Source: Plantago major (taxonomy: Eukaryota; Streptophyta; Magnoliopsida; Lamiales; Plantaginaceae). From it: a stretch of 64,000 bases of DNA. A model generated the notes under the pieces. That model ran no database searches, was not told the origin of the DNA, and saw only the letters and a list, made by a program, of their open reading frames with translations. Shown here piece after piece: positions 47,601 to 61,400 of this stretch (the first letter of the stretch is position 1; every line of letters begins with the position of its first letter). Location of the stretch: positions 124,001 to 188,000 of the forward strand of contig CM048844.1 of assembly GCA_026545765.1 (NCBI GenBank), given 5' to 3'. A program made the translations under genes and the position numbers.

Positions 47601-49430
47601 TTGTGTTAAATTTTATTCACATGATAAGGTTTGTGGAATAAAACCTATTCTACGCGCATATTGAACTATTTTGGTTGATCGAACCTCGAATTAAAAGCGT
47701 ATTTTGGGACATCTAGTTTTGAGAAAATCGAAGGGTTAGTACCGGTTTTTGTGAAACACTCCGTAGGGTTAGTTTGTGTCAAATTTTATTCACATGACAT
47801 GGTTTGTGGTATAAATCCTATTCTACGCACATATTGAACTATTTTGGTTGATCGAACCTCGATTTAAAAACGTATTTTCGAGATCTCTTGTCTTCAATAA
47901 AAACTCAAAGGGGTTAGTACCGATTTTTGTGAAACACTCGATAGAGTTAGTTTATGTCAAATTTTATTCACAAGATATGGTTTGTGGTATAAAACCTATT
48001 CTACGCACATATTGAACTATTTTGGTTGATCGAACCTCGATTTAAAACGTAATTTTGGGACATCAAGTTTTGAGAAAATCGAAGGGGTTAGTACACGATT
48101 TTGTGAAACACTCGATGGGGTTAGTTTGTGTCTAATTTCATTCACATGACATGGTTTGTGATATAAAATCTATTCTACTGAACATATTGAACTATTATGG
48201 TTGATCGAACCTCGATTTAAAAGCGTATTTCGAGACCTCTTGTCTTCAATAAAACTCAAAGGAGGTAGTACACGATTTTTTGTGAAATACTCGATAGAGT
48301 TAGTTTATGTCAAATTTTATTCACAAGATATGGTTTGTGGCATAAAACCTATTTTACGCACATGTTGAACTATTTTGGTTGATCGAACCTCGATTTAAAA
48401 ACGTATTTTCGAGACCTCTTATCTTCAATAAAACTCAAAGGGTGTAGTACACGATTTTTTGTGAAACACTCGATTGAGTTAGTTTGTGTCAAATTTTATT
48501 CACAAGATAAGGTTTGTGGCATAAAACCTATTCTACGCACATATTGAACTATTTTGGTTGATCGAACCTCGATTTAAGAACGTATTTCCGAGACCTCTTG
48601 TCTTCAATAAAAGTCAAAGGGGGTAGTACACGATTTTTTGTGAAACACTCGATAGAGTTAGTTTGAGTCAAATTTTATTCACATTACATGGTTTGGGGTA
48701 TGAAACCTATTCTACGCGCGTACTGAACTATTTTGGTTGATCGAACATCAATTTAAAAACGTATTTCCGAGACCTCTTGTCTTCAATAAAAGTCAAAGGG
48801 GGTAGTACACGATTTTTTGTGAAAAACTCGATAGAGTTAGTTTGTGTCAAATTTTATTCACAAGATATGGTTTGTGGCATAAAACCTATTCTACACTTTA
48901 TATTGAACTATTTTGGTTGATCGAACCTCGATTTAAAAGCGTATTTTGGGACCTCTTGTCTTGAATAAAACCCAAAGGGGTTAGTACACGGTTTTTGTGA
49001 AAACACTCAGTGGGGTTAGTTTGTGTCTAATTTTATTCAAATGACATGGTTTATGGTATAAAAACTATTCTACGCACATATTGAACTATTTTGGTTGATC
49101 GAACCTCGATTTAAAAACGTATTTCCGAGACCTCTTATCTTCAATAAAACTCAAAGGGGGTAGTACATGATTTTTTGTGAAAAACTCGATAGAGTTAGTT
49201 TGTGTCAAATTTTATTCACATGATATGGTTTGTGGTATGAAACCTATTCTACACACATATTGAACTATTTTGGTTGATCTTACCTCGATTTAAAAACATA
49301 TTTCCGAGACCTCTTGTCTTCAATAAAACTCAAAGGGGGTAAGTCCACGATTTTTTGTGAAACACTCGATAGAGTTAGTTTGTGTCAAATTTTATTCACA
49401 TGATATGGGTTGTGGTTTGAAACCTATTCT
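44700..49430. repeat. Satellite block with a roughly 3.86-kb duplication
   Basis: The series starting GATTTAAGAACG, TGAGTCAAATTTTATTCACATTACATGGTTTGGGG and CGCGCGTACTGAACT occurs at about 44710-44870 and again at about 48570-48730, 3,856 bp later (about 22 monomers after allowing for shortened ones). The first copy is edited and shorter downstream (44930-45130), while the second copy keeps the long form. Confidence 0.65.
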
Positions 49431-52400
49431 ACTTTATATTGAACTATTTTGGTTGATCTTACCTCGGTTTAAAGCGTATTTCGAGACCTCTTGTCTTCAT
49501 AAAACTCAAAGGGGTAGTACACGATTTTTTTGAAACACTCGATAGAGTTAGTTTGTGTCAAATTTTATTCACATGATATGGTTTGTGGAATAAAACCTAT
49601 TCTACGCACATATTGAACTATTTTGGTTGATCGAACCTCGATTTAAAAGCATTATTTTGGGACATCTAGTTTTGAGAAAACTCGAAGGGGTAGTACCGAT
49701 TTTTGTGAAAAGACTCGATAGAGTTAGTTTGTGTCAAATTTTATTCACATGACATGGTTTGTGGTATAAAACCTATTCTCGCACATATTGAACTATTTTG
49801 GTTGATCGAACCTCGATTTAAAAGCGTATTTTGGGACATCAAGTTTTGAGAAAACCCGAAGGGGTAGTACACGATTTTTGTGAAAACACTCGATAGAGTT
49901 AGTTTGTGTCTAATTTTATTCACATGACATGGTTTATGGTATAAAACCTATTCTCGCACATATTGAACTATTTTGGTTGATCGAACCTCGATTTAAAAGC
50001 GTATTTCGAGACCTCTTATCTTCAATAAAACTCGAAGGGGTAGTACACGATTTTTGTGAAACACTCGATAGAGTTAGTTTGTGTCAAATTTTATTCACAT
50101 GATATGGTTTGTGGTATGAAACCTATTCTACACATATTGAACTATTTTGGTTGATCTTACCTCGATTTAAAAACATATTTCGAGACCTCTTGTCTTCAAT
50201 AAAACTCAAAGGGGTAGTCCACGATTTTGTGAAACACTCGATAGAGTTAGTTTGTCAAATTTTATTCACATGATATGGTTTGTGGTATAAAACCTATTCT
50301 ACACATATTGAACTATTTTGGTTGATCTTACCTCGGTTTAAAGCGTATTTCGAGACCTCTTGTCTTCAATAAAACTCGAAGGGGTAGTACACGATTTTTG
50401 TGAAACACTCGATAGAGTTAGTTTGTGTTAAATTTTATTCACATGATAAGGTTTGTGGTATAAAACCTATTCTCGCACATATTGAACTATTTTGGTTGAT
50501 CGAACCTCGATTTAAAAGCGTATATTTGGGACATCTAGTTTTGAGAAAATCGAAGGGTAGTACCGATTTTTGTGAAAAGACTCGATGGAGTTAGTTTGTC
50601 AAATTTTATTCACATGACATGGTTTGTGCTATAAAACCTATTCTACGCACATATTGAACTATTTTGGTTGGTCGAACCACGATTTAAAAGCGTATTTTTG
50701 GGACATCAAGTTTTGATAAAACCCGAAGGGGTTAGTACACGATTTTTGTGAAAACACTCGATAGAGTTAGTTTGTGTCTAATTTTATTCACATGACATGG
50801 TTTATGGTATAAAACCTATTCTCGCACATATTGAACTATTTTGGTTGATCGAACCTCGATTTAAAAGCGTATTTCGAGATCTCTTATCTTCAATAAAACT
50901 CAAGGGTAGTACACGAATTTTTGTGAAACACTCGATAGAGTTAGTTTGTGTCAAATTTTATTCACATGATATGGTTTGTGGTATGAAACCTATTCTACAC
51001 ACATATTGAACTATTTTGGTTGATCTTACCTTGATTTAAAACATATTTCGAGACCTCTTGTCTTCAATAAAACTCGAAGGGGGTAAGTACGATTTTTGTG
51101 AAACACTCGATAGAGTTAGTTTGTGTCAAATTTTATTCACATGATATGGTTTAAACCTATTCTACATATTGAACTATTTTGGTTGATCTTACCTCGGTTT
51201 AAAAGCGTATTTCGAGACCTCTTGTCTTCAATAAAACTCGAAGGGGTAGTACCGATTTTTGTGAAACACTCGATAGAGTTAGTTTGTGTTAAATTTTATT
51301 CACATGATAAGGTTTGTGGTATAAACCTATTCTCGCACATATTGAACTATTTTGGTTGATCGAACCTCGATTTAAAAGCGTATATTTGGGACATCTAGTT
51401 TTCAATAAAATCGAAAGGGTTAGTACCGATTTTTGTGAAACACTCGATGGAGTTAGTTTGTGTCAAATTTTATTCACATGACATGGTTTGTGGTATAAAA
51501 CCTATTCTACTTTTATATTGAACTATTTTGGTTGATCGAACCTCGATTTAAAAGCGTATTTGAGACCTGTTGTCTTCAATAAAACTCAAAGGGGGTAGTA
51601 CACAATTTTTAGTGAAACACTCGATAGAGTTAGTTTGTGTCAAATTTTATTCACATGATATGGTTTGTGGCATAAAACCTATTCTACTTTATATTGAACT
51701 ATTTTGGTTGATCGAACCTCGATTTAAAAGCGTATTTTTGGGACATCAAGTCTTGAAAACCCGAAGGGGTTAGTATCGATTTTTGTGAAACACTCGATGG
51801 GGTTAGTTTGTGTCAAATTTTATTCACATGACATGGTTTGTGGTATAAAACCTATTCTACACATATTGAACTATTTTGGTTGATCGAACCTCGATTTAAA
51901 AGCGTATTTCGAGACCTCTTGTCTTCAATAAAACTCAAAGGGGGGTAGTACACGATTTTTTGTTAAACACTCGATAGAGTTAGTTTGTGTCAAATTTTAT
52001 TCACATGATATGGTTTTTGGTATAAAACCTATTCTCGAACATATTGAACTATTTTGGTTGATCGAACCTCGATTTAAAAGCGTATTTTGGGACATCTAGT
52101 TTTGAGAAAACCCAAAGGGGTTAGTACACGATTTTTGTGAAACACTCGATGAGTTAGTTTGTGTCAAATTTTATTCACATGACATGGTTTGTGGTATAAA
52201 ACCTATTCTCGCACATATTGAACTATTTTGGTTGATCAAACCTCGATTTAAAAGCGTATTTTGGGACATCTTGTCTTCTATAAAACCCAAAGGGGTTAGT
52301 ACACGATTTTTTGTGAAACACTCGATAGAGTTAGTTTGTGTCTAATTTTATTCACATGACATGGTTTATGGTATAAAACCTATTCTCGCACATATTGAAC

Positions 52401-55400
52401 TATTTTGGTTGATCGAACCTCGATTTAAAAGCGTATTTCGAGACCTCTTATCTTCAATAAAACTCAAAGGGGTAGTACACGATTTTTGTGAAACACTCGA
52501 TAGAGTTAGTTTGTGTCAAATTTTATTCACATGATATGGTTTGTGGTATGAAACCTATTCTCGCACATATTGAACTATTTTGGTTGATCGAACCTCGATT
52601 TAAAATGTATTTCCGAGACCTCTTGTCTTCAATAAATGTCAAAGGGGTAGTACGATTTTTGTGAAACACTCGATAAAGTTAGTTTGTGTCAAATTTTATT
52701 CACATGATATGGTTTGTGGTATGAAACCTATTCTCGCACATATTGAACTATTTTGGTTGATCTTACCTCAATTTAAAAATGTATTTCGAGACCTCTTGTC
52801 TTCAATAAAACTCGAAGGGGAGTAGTACGATTTTTGTGAAACACTCGATAGAGTTACTTTGTGTTAAATTTTATTCACATGATATGGTTTGTGGTATGAA
52901 ACCTATTCTCGCACATATTGAACTATTTTGGTTGATCGAACCTCGATTTAAAAGCGTATATTTGGGACATCTAGTTTTCAATAAAACCGAAAGGGGTAGT
53001 ACCGATTTTTGTGAAACACTCGATAGGGTTAGTTTGTGTCAAATTTTATTCACATGACATGGTTTGTGGTATAAAACCTATTCTACGCACATATTGAATT
53101 ATTTTGGTTGATAGAACCTCGATTTAAAAGCGTATTTCGAGACCTCTTGTCTTCAATAAAACTCAAAGGGGTAGTACACGATTTTTTGTGAAACACTCGA
53201 TAGAGTTAGTTTGTGTCAAATTTTATTCACAAGATATGGTTAGAGGTATAAAACCTATTCTCGCACATATTGAACTATTTTGGTTGATCGAACCTCGATT
53301 TAAAAGCGTATTTTGGACATCAAGTTTTCAAGAAAATCGAAAGGGGTTAGTACCGATTTTTGTGAAACACTCCATGGGGTTAGTTTGTATCAAATTTTAT
53401 TCACATGACATGGTTTGTGATATAAAACCTATTCTCGCACATATTGAACTATTTTGGTTGATCGAACCTCGATTTAAAAGCGTATTTCGAGACCTCTTGT
53501 CTTCAATAAAACTCGAAGGGGTAGTACCACGATTTTTTGTGAAACACTCGATAGAGTTAGTTTATGTCAAATTTTATTCACAAGATATGGTTTGTGGTAT
53601 AAAACCTATTCTCGCACATATTGAACTATTTTGGTTGATCGAACCTCGATTTAAAAGCGTATTTCGAGACCTCTTATCTTCAATAAAACTCAAAGGGGTA
53701 GTACGATTTTTGTGAAACAATCGATGGAGTTAGTTTGTGTCAAATTTTATTCACATGATATGGTTTGCGGTATAAAACCTATTCTCGCACATATTGAACT
53801 ATTTTGGTTGATCGAACCTCGATTTAAAAGCGTATTTTGAGACCTCTTATCTTCAATAAAACTCAAAGGGGTAGTACACGATTTTTGTGAAATACTCGAT
53901 AGAGTTAGTTTATGTCAAATTTTATTCACAAGATATGGTCCGCGGTATAAAACCTGTTCTCACATATTGAACTATTTTGGTTGATCGAACCTCGATTTAA
54001 AAGCGTATTTCGAGACCTCTTGTCTTCAATAAAAGTCAAAGGGGTAGTACACGATTTTTGTGAAACATTCGATAGAGTTAGTTTGTGTCAAATTTTATTC
54101 ACATGACATGGTTTGTGGTATGAAACCTATTCTCGCACATATTGAACTATTTTGGTTGATCGAACCTCGATTTAAAAGCGTATTTCGAGATCTCTTCTCT
54201 TCAATAAAAGTCAAAGGGGTAGTACACGATTTTTTGTGAAACACTTTCGATAGAGTTAGTTTGTGTCAAATTTTATTCACATGATATGGTTTGTGGTATA
54301 AAAACTATTCTACTTTATATTGAACTATTTTGGTTGATCGAACCTCGAATTAAAAACGTATTTTTGGGACCTCTTGTCTTGATAAAACTTCGAAAGGGGT
54401 AGTACACGATTTTTTGTGAAACACTCGATAGAGTTAGTTTGTGTCAAATTTTATTCACATGATATGGTTTGTGGTATGAAACCTATTCTATGCACATATT
54501 AAACTATTTTGGTTGATCGAACTTTGATTTAAAAACGTATTTCAGAGACCTCTTGTCTTCAATAAAACTCAAAGGGGGTAGTACACGATTTTTTGTGAAA
54601 CACTCGATAGAGTTAGTTTGTGTCAAATTTTATTCACATGATATGGTTTGTGGTATGAAACCTATTCTACGAACATATTGAACTATTTTGGTTGATCTTA
54701 CCTCGATTTAAAAACGTATTTCTGAGACCTCTTGTCTTCAACAAAACTCAAAGAGGGTAGTACACGATTTTTTGTGAAACACTCGATAGAGTTAGTTTGT
54801 GTCAACTTTTATTCACATGATATGGTTTGTGGTATGAAACCTATTCTACTTTATATTGAACTATTTTGGTTGATCGAACCTCGATTTAAAAGCGTATTTC
54901 GAGACCTCTTGTCTTCAATAAAACTCAAAGGGGTAGTACGATTTTTGTGAAACACTCGATAGAGTTAGTTTGTGTCTAATTTTATTCACATGACATGGTT
55001 TGTGGTATAAAAACTATTCTACGCACATGTTGAACTATTTTGGTTGATCGAACCTCGATTTAGAAACGTATTTTGGGACATCTTGTCTTCAATAAAACTC
55101 AAAGGGGTAGTACCGATTTTTGTGAAACACTCGATGGAGTTAGTTTGTGTCAAATTTTATTCACATGACATGGTTTGTGGCATAAAACCTATTCTACGCA
55201 TATTGAACTATTTTGGTTGATCGACCTCGATTTAAAAGCGTATTTTGGGACCTCTTGTCTTGAGAAAACTCGAAGGGGTTAGTACACGATTTTTGTGAAA
55301 ACACTCGATAGAGTTAGTTTGTGTCAAATTTTATTCACATGATATGGTTTGTGGTATTAAACCTATTCTCGCACATATTGAACTATTTTGGTTGATCGAA

Positions 55401-58400
55401 CCTCGATTTAAAAGCGTATTTCGAGACCTCTTGTCTTCAATAAAACTCAAAGGGGTAGTACGATTTTTTGTGAAACACTCGATAGAGTTAGTTTGTGTCA
55501 AATTTTATTCACATGATATGGTTTGTGGTATGAAACCTATTCTACACATATTGAACTATTTTGGTTGATCTTACCTCGATTTAAAAGCGTATTTCGAGAC
55601 CTCTTGTCTTCAATAAAACTCGAAGGGGGTAGTACCACGATTTTTGTGAAACACTCGATAGAGTTAGTTTGTGTCAAATTTTATTCACATGATATGGTTT
55701 GTGGAATAAAACCTATTCTACACACATATTGAACTATTTTGGTTGATCTTACCTCGGTTTAAAAACGTATTTCGAGACCTCTTGTCTTCAATAAAACTCA
55801 AAGGGTAGTACGATTTTTTGTGAAACACTCGATAGAGTTAGTTTGTGTCAAATTTTATTCACATGATATGGTTTGTGGTATAAAACCTATTCTCGCACAT
55901 ATTGAACTATTTTGGTTGATCGAACCTCGATTTAAAAGCGTATTTTTGGGACATCTTGTCTTCAAAAATCGAAAGGGTAGTACCGATTTTTTGAAACACT
56001 CGATAGAGTTAGTTTGTGTCAAATTTTATTCACATGATATGGTTTGTGGTATAAAACCTATTCTACGCATATTGAACTATTTTGGTTGATCGAACCTCGA
56101 TTTAAAAACATATTTTCGAGACCTCTTGTCTTCAATAAAACAAAAAGGGGTTAGTACACGGTTTTTCTGAAAACACTGGATAGAGTTATTTTTTGTCAAA
56201 TTTTATTCACATGATATGGTTTGTGGCATAAAACCTATTCTACGCACATATTGAACTATTTTGGTTGATCGAACCTCAATTTAAAAACGTATTTTGAGAC
56301 CTCTTGTCTTCAATAAAACTCGAAAGGGGTAGTACGATTTTTGTGAAACACTCGATAGAGTTAGTTTGTGTCAAATTTTATTCACATGACATGGTTTGTG
56401 GTATAAAACCTATTCTACACATATTGAACTATTTTGGTTGATCGAACCTCGATTTAAAAGCGTATTTCGAGACCTCTTGTCTTCAATAAAACTCGAAGGG
56501 GTAGTACGATTTTTGTGAAACACTCGATAGAGTTAGTTTGTGTCAAATTTTATTCACATGATATGGTTTGTGGTATAAACCTATTCTCGCACATATTGAA
56601 CTATTTTGGTTGATCGAACCTCGATTTAAAAGCGTATTTTGGGACATCTTGTTTTGAGAAAACCCAAAGGTGTTAGTACACGATTTTTTGTGAAACACTC
56701 GATAGAGTTAGTTTGTGTCAAATTTTATTCATATGACATGGTTTGTGTTATAAAACCTATTCTCGCACATATTGAACTATTTTGGTTGATCGAACCTCGA
56801 TTTAAAAGCGTATTTTGGGACCTCTTGTCTTCAATAAAACTCAAAGGGGTAGTACGATTTTGTGAAACACTCGATAGAGTTAGTTTGTGTCAATTTTATT
56901 CACATGATATGGTTTGTGGTATAAAACCTATTCTACGCATATTGAACTATTTTGGTTGATCGAACCTCGATTTAAAAGCGTATTTCGAGACCTCTTGTCT
57001 TCAATAAAACTCAAAGGGGTAGTACACGATTTTTTGTGAAACACTTTCGATAGTTAGTTTGTGTCAAATTTTATTCACATCATATGGTTTGTGGTATAAA
57101 ACCTATTCTACACACATAGTGAACTATTTTGGTTGGTCGAACCTCGATTTAAAAACGTATTTCAGAGACATCTTGTCTTCAATAAAACTCAAAGGAGGTA
57201 GTACACGATTTTTTGTGAAACACTCGATAGAGTTAGTTTGTGTCAAATTTTATTCACATGATATGGTTTGTGGTATGAAACCTATTCTACGCACATATTG
57301 AACTATTTTGGTTGATCGAACCTCGATTTAAAAACGTATTTCCGAGACCTCTTGTCTTCAATAAAACTCAAAGAGGGTAGTAAACGATTTTTTGTGAAAC
57401 ACGCGATAGAGTTAGTTTGTGTAAAATTTTATTCACGTGATATGGTTTGTGGTATAAAACCTATTCTATGCACATATTGAACTATTTTGGTTGATCGAAC
57501 CCGATTTAAAAACGTATTTCCGAGACCTCTTGTCTTCAATAAAACTCAAAGAGGGTAGTACACGATTTTTGTGAAACACTCGATAGAGTTAGTTTGTGTC
57601 AAATTTTATTCACATGATATGGTTTGTGGTATAAAACCTATTCTCGCACATATTGAACTATTTTGGTTGATCGAACCTCGATTTAAAAGCGTATTTCGAG
57701 ACCTCTTGTCTTCAATAAAACTCAAAGGGGTAGTACGATTTTTAGTGAAACACTCGATAGAGTTAGTTTGTGTCAAATTTTATTCACCTGATATGGTTTG
57801 TGGTATGAAATTTATTCTCGCACATATTGAACTATTTTGGTTGATCGAACCTCGATTTAAGCGTATTTCGAGACCTCTTGTCTTCAATAAAACTCAAAGG
57901 GGTAGTACACGATTTTTTGTGAAACACTCGATAGAGTTAGTTTGTGTCAAATTTTATTCACATGATTTGGTTTGTGGTATAAAACCTATTCTCGCACATA
58001 TTGAACTATTTTGGTTGATCGAACCTCGATTTAAAAGCGTATTTCGAGACCTCTTGTCTTCAATAAAACTCAAGGGGTAGTACGATTTTTGTGAAACACT
58101 CGATAGAGTTAGTTTGTGTCAAATTTTATTCACATGATATGGTTTGTGGTATAAAACCTATTCTCGCACATATTGAACTATTTTGGTTGATCGAACCTCG
58201 ATTTAAAAGCGTATTTCGAGACCTCTTGTCTTCAATAAAACTCAAAGGGGTAGTACCGATTTTTGTGAAACACTCGATAGAGTTAGTTTGTGTCAAATTT
58301 TATTCACATGATATGGTTTGTGGTATAAAACCTATTCTCGCACATATTGAACTATTTTGGTTGATCGAACCTCGATTTAAAAGCGTATTTCGAGACCTCT

Positions 58401-61400
58401 TGTCTTCAATAAAACTCGAAGGGGTAGTACGATTTTTGTGAAACACTCGATAGAGTTAGTTTGTGTCAAATTTTATTCACATGATATGGTTTGTGGTATA
58501 AAACCTATTCTCGCACATATTGAACTATTTTGGTTGATCGAACCTCGATTTAAAAGCGTATTCGAGACCTCTTGTCTTCAATAAAACTCGAAGGGGTAGT
58601 ACGATTTTTTCTGAAACACGCGATAGAGTTAGTTTGTGTAAAATTTTATTCACATGATATGGTTTGTGGTATGAAACCTATTCTACGCACATATTGAACT
58701 ATTTTGGTTGATCGAACCTCGATTTAAAAACGTATTTCCGAGACCTCTTGTCTTCAATAAAACTCAAAGGGGTAGTACGATTTTTGTGAAACACTCGATA
58801 GAGTTAGTTTGTGTCAAATTTTATTCACATGATATGGTTTGTGGTATAAAACCTATTCTACTTTATATTGAACTATTTTGGTTGATCGAACCTCGATTTA
58901 AAAGCGTATTTGGGACCTCTTGTCTTCAATAAAACTCGAAGGGGTAGTACGATTTTTGTGAAACACTCGATAGAGTTAATTTGTGTCAAATTTTATTCAC
59001 ATGATATGGTTTGTGGCATAAAACCTATTCTCGCACATATTGAACTATTTTGGTTGATCGAACCTCGATTTAAAACGTATTTCGAGACCTCTTGTCTTCA
59101 ATAAAACTCGAAGGGGTAGTACACGATTTTTGGTGAAATAGTCGATAGAGTTAGTTTGTGTAAAATTTTATTCACATGATATGGTTTGTGGTATAAAACC
59201 TATTCTACGCACATATTGAACTATTTTGGTTGATCGAACCTCGATTTAAAGACGTATTTCCGAGAACTCTTCTCTTCAATAAAACTCAAAGGGGGTAGTA
59301 CACGATTTTTTGTGAAACACTCGATAGAGTTAGTTTGTGTCAAATATTATTCACATGATATGGTTTGTGGTATGAAACCTATTCTACGCACATATTGAAC
59401 TATTTTGGTTGATCGAACCTCGATTTAAAAACGTATTTCCGAGACCTCTTGTCTTCAATAAAACTCAAAGGGGTAGTACGATTTTTGTGAAACAGTCGAT
59501 AGAGTTAGTTTGTGTCAAATATTATTCACATGATATGGTTTGTGGTATGAAACCTATTCTACTTTATATTGAACTATTTTGGTTGATCGAACCTCGATTT
59601 AAAAGCGTATTTCCGAGACCTCTTGTCTTCAATAAAACCCAAAGGGTTAGTACGATTTTGTGAAAACACTCGATAGAGTTAGTTTGTGTCAAATTTTATT
59701 CATGATATGGTTTGTGGTATAAACCTATTCTACACATATTGAACTATTTTGGTTGATCGAACCTCGATTTAAAAGCGTATTTCGAGACCTCTTGTCTTCA
59801 ATAAAACTCAAAGGGTAGTACCGATTTTTGTGAAACACTCGATAGAGTTAGTTTGTGTCAAATTTTATTCACATGATATGGTTTGTGGTATAAAACCTAT
59901 TCTCGCACATATTGAACTATTTTGGTTGATCGAACCTCGATTTAAAAGCGTATTTCGAGACCTCTTGTCTTCAATAAAACTCGAAGGGGTAGTACGATTT
60001 TTGTGAAACACTCGATAGAGTTAGTTTGTGTCAAATTTTATTCACATGATATGGTTTGTGGTATAAAACCTATTCTCGCACATATTGAACTATTTTGGTT
60101 GATCGAACCTCGATTTAAAAGCGTATTTCGAGACCTCTTGTCTTCAATAAAACTCAAAGGGTAGTACCGATTTTTGTGAAACACTCGATAGAGTTAGTTT
60201 GTGTCAAATTTTATTCACATGATATGGTTTGTGGTATAAAACCTATTCTACTTTATATTGAACTATTTTGGTTGATCGAACCTCGATTTAAAAAGTATTT
60301 CGAGACCTCTTGTCTTCAATAAAACTCAAAGGGGTAGTACGATTTTTGTGAAACACTCGATAGAGTTAGTTTGTGTCAAATTTTATTCACATGATATGGT
60401 TTGTGGTATAAAACCTATTCTCGCACATATTGAACTATTTTGGTTGATCGATTTAAGCGTATTTTGGGACCTCTTGTCTTCAATAAAATCAAAGGGTTAG
60501 TACCGATTTTTGTGAAACACTCGATAGAGTTAGTTTGTGTCAAATTTTATTCACATGATATGGTTTGTGGTATAAAACCTATTCTCGCACATATTGAACT
60601 ATTTTGGTTGATCGAACCTCGATTTAAGCGTATTTCGAGACCTCTTGTCTTCAATAAAACTCGAAAGGGGTTAGTACGATTTTTTGTGAAACACTCGATA
60701 GAGTTAGTTTGTGTCAAATTTTATTCACATGATATGGTTTGTGGTATAAAACCTATTCTCACATATTGAACTATTTTGGTTGATCGAACCTCGATTTAAA
60801 AGCGTATTTTGGGACCTCTTGTCTTCAAAACTGAAAGGGGTTAGTACGATTTTTGTGAAACACTCGATAGAGTTAGTTGTGTCAAATTTTATTCACATGA
60901 TATGGTTTGTGGTATAAAACCTATTCTCGCATATTGAACTATTTTGGTTGATCGAACCTCGATTTAAAAGCGTATTTCCGAGACCTCTTGTCTTCAATAA
61001 AACTCGAAGGGGTAGTACGATTTTTGTGAAACACTCGATAGAGTTAGTTTGTGTCAAATTTTATTCACATGATATGGTTTGTGGTATGAAACCTATTCTC
61101 GCACTTTATATTGAACTATTTTGGTTGATCGACCTCGATTTAAAAGCGTATTTCGAGACCTCTTGTCTTCAATAAAACTCGAAAGGGGTTAGTACCGATT
61201 TTTTGTGAAACACTCGATAGAGTTAGTTTGTGTCAAATTTTATTCACATGATATGGTTTGTGGTATAAAACCTATTCTGCACATATTGAACTATTTTGGT
61301 TGATCGACCTCGATTTAAAAGCGTATTTCGGGACCTCTTGTCTTCAATAAAACTCGAAGGGGTAGTACGATTTTTGTGAAACACTCGATAGAGTTAGTTT

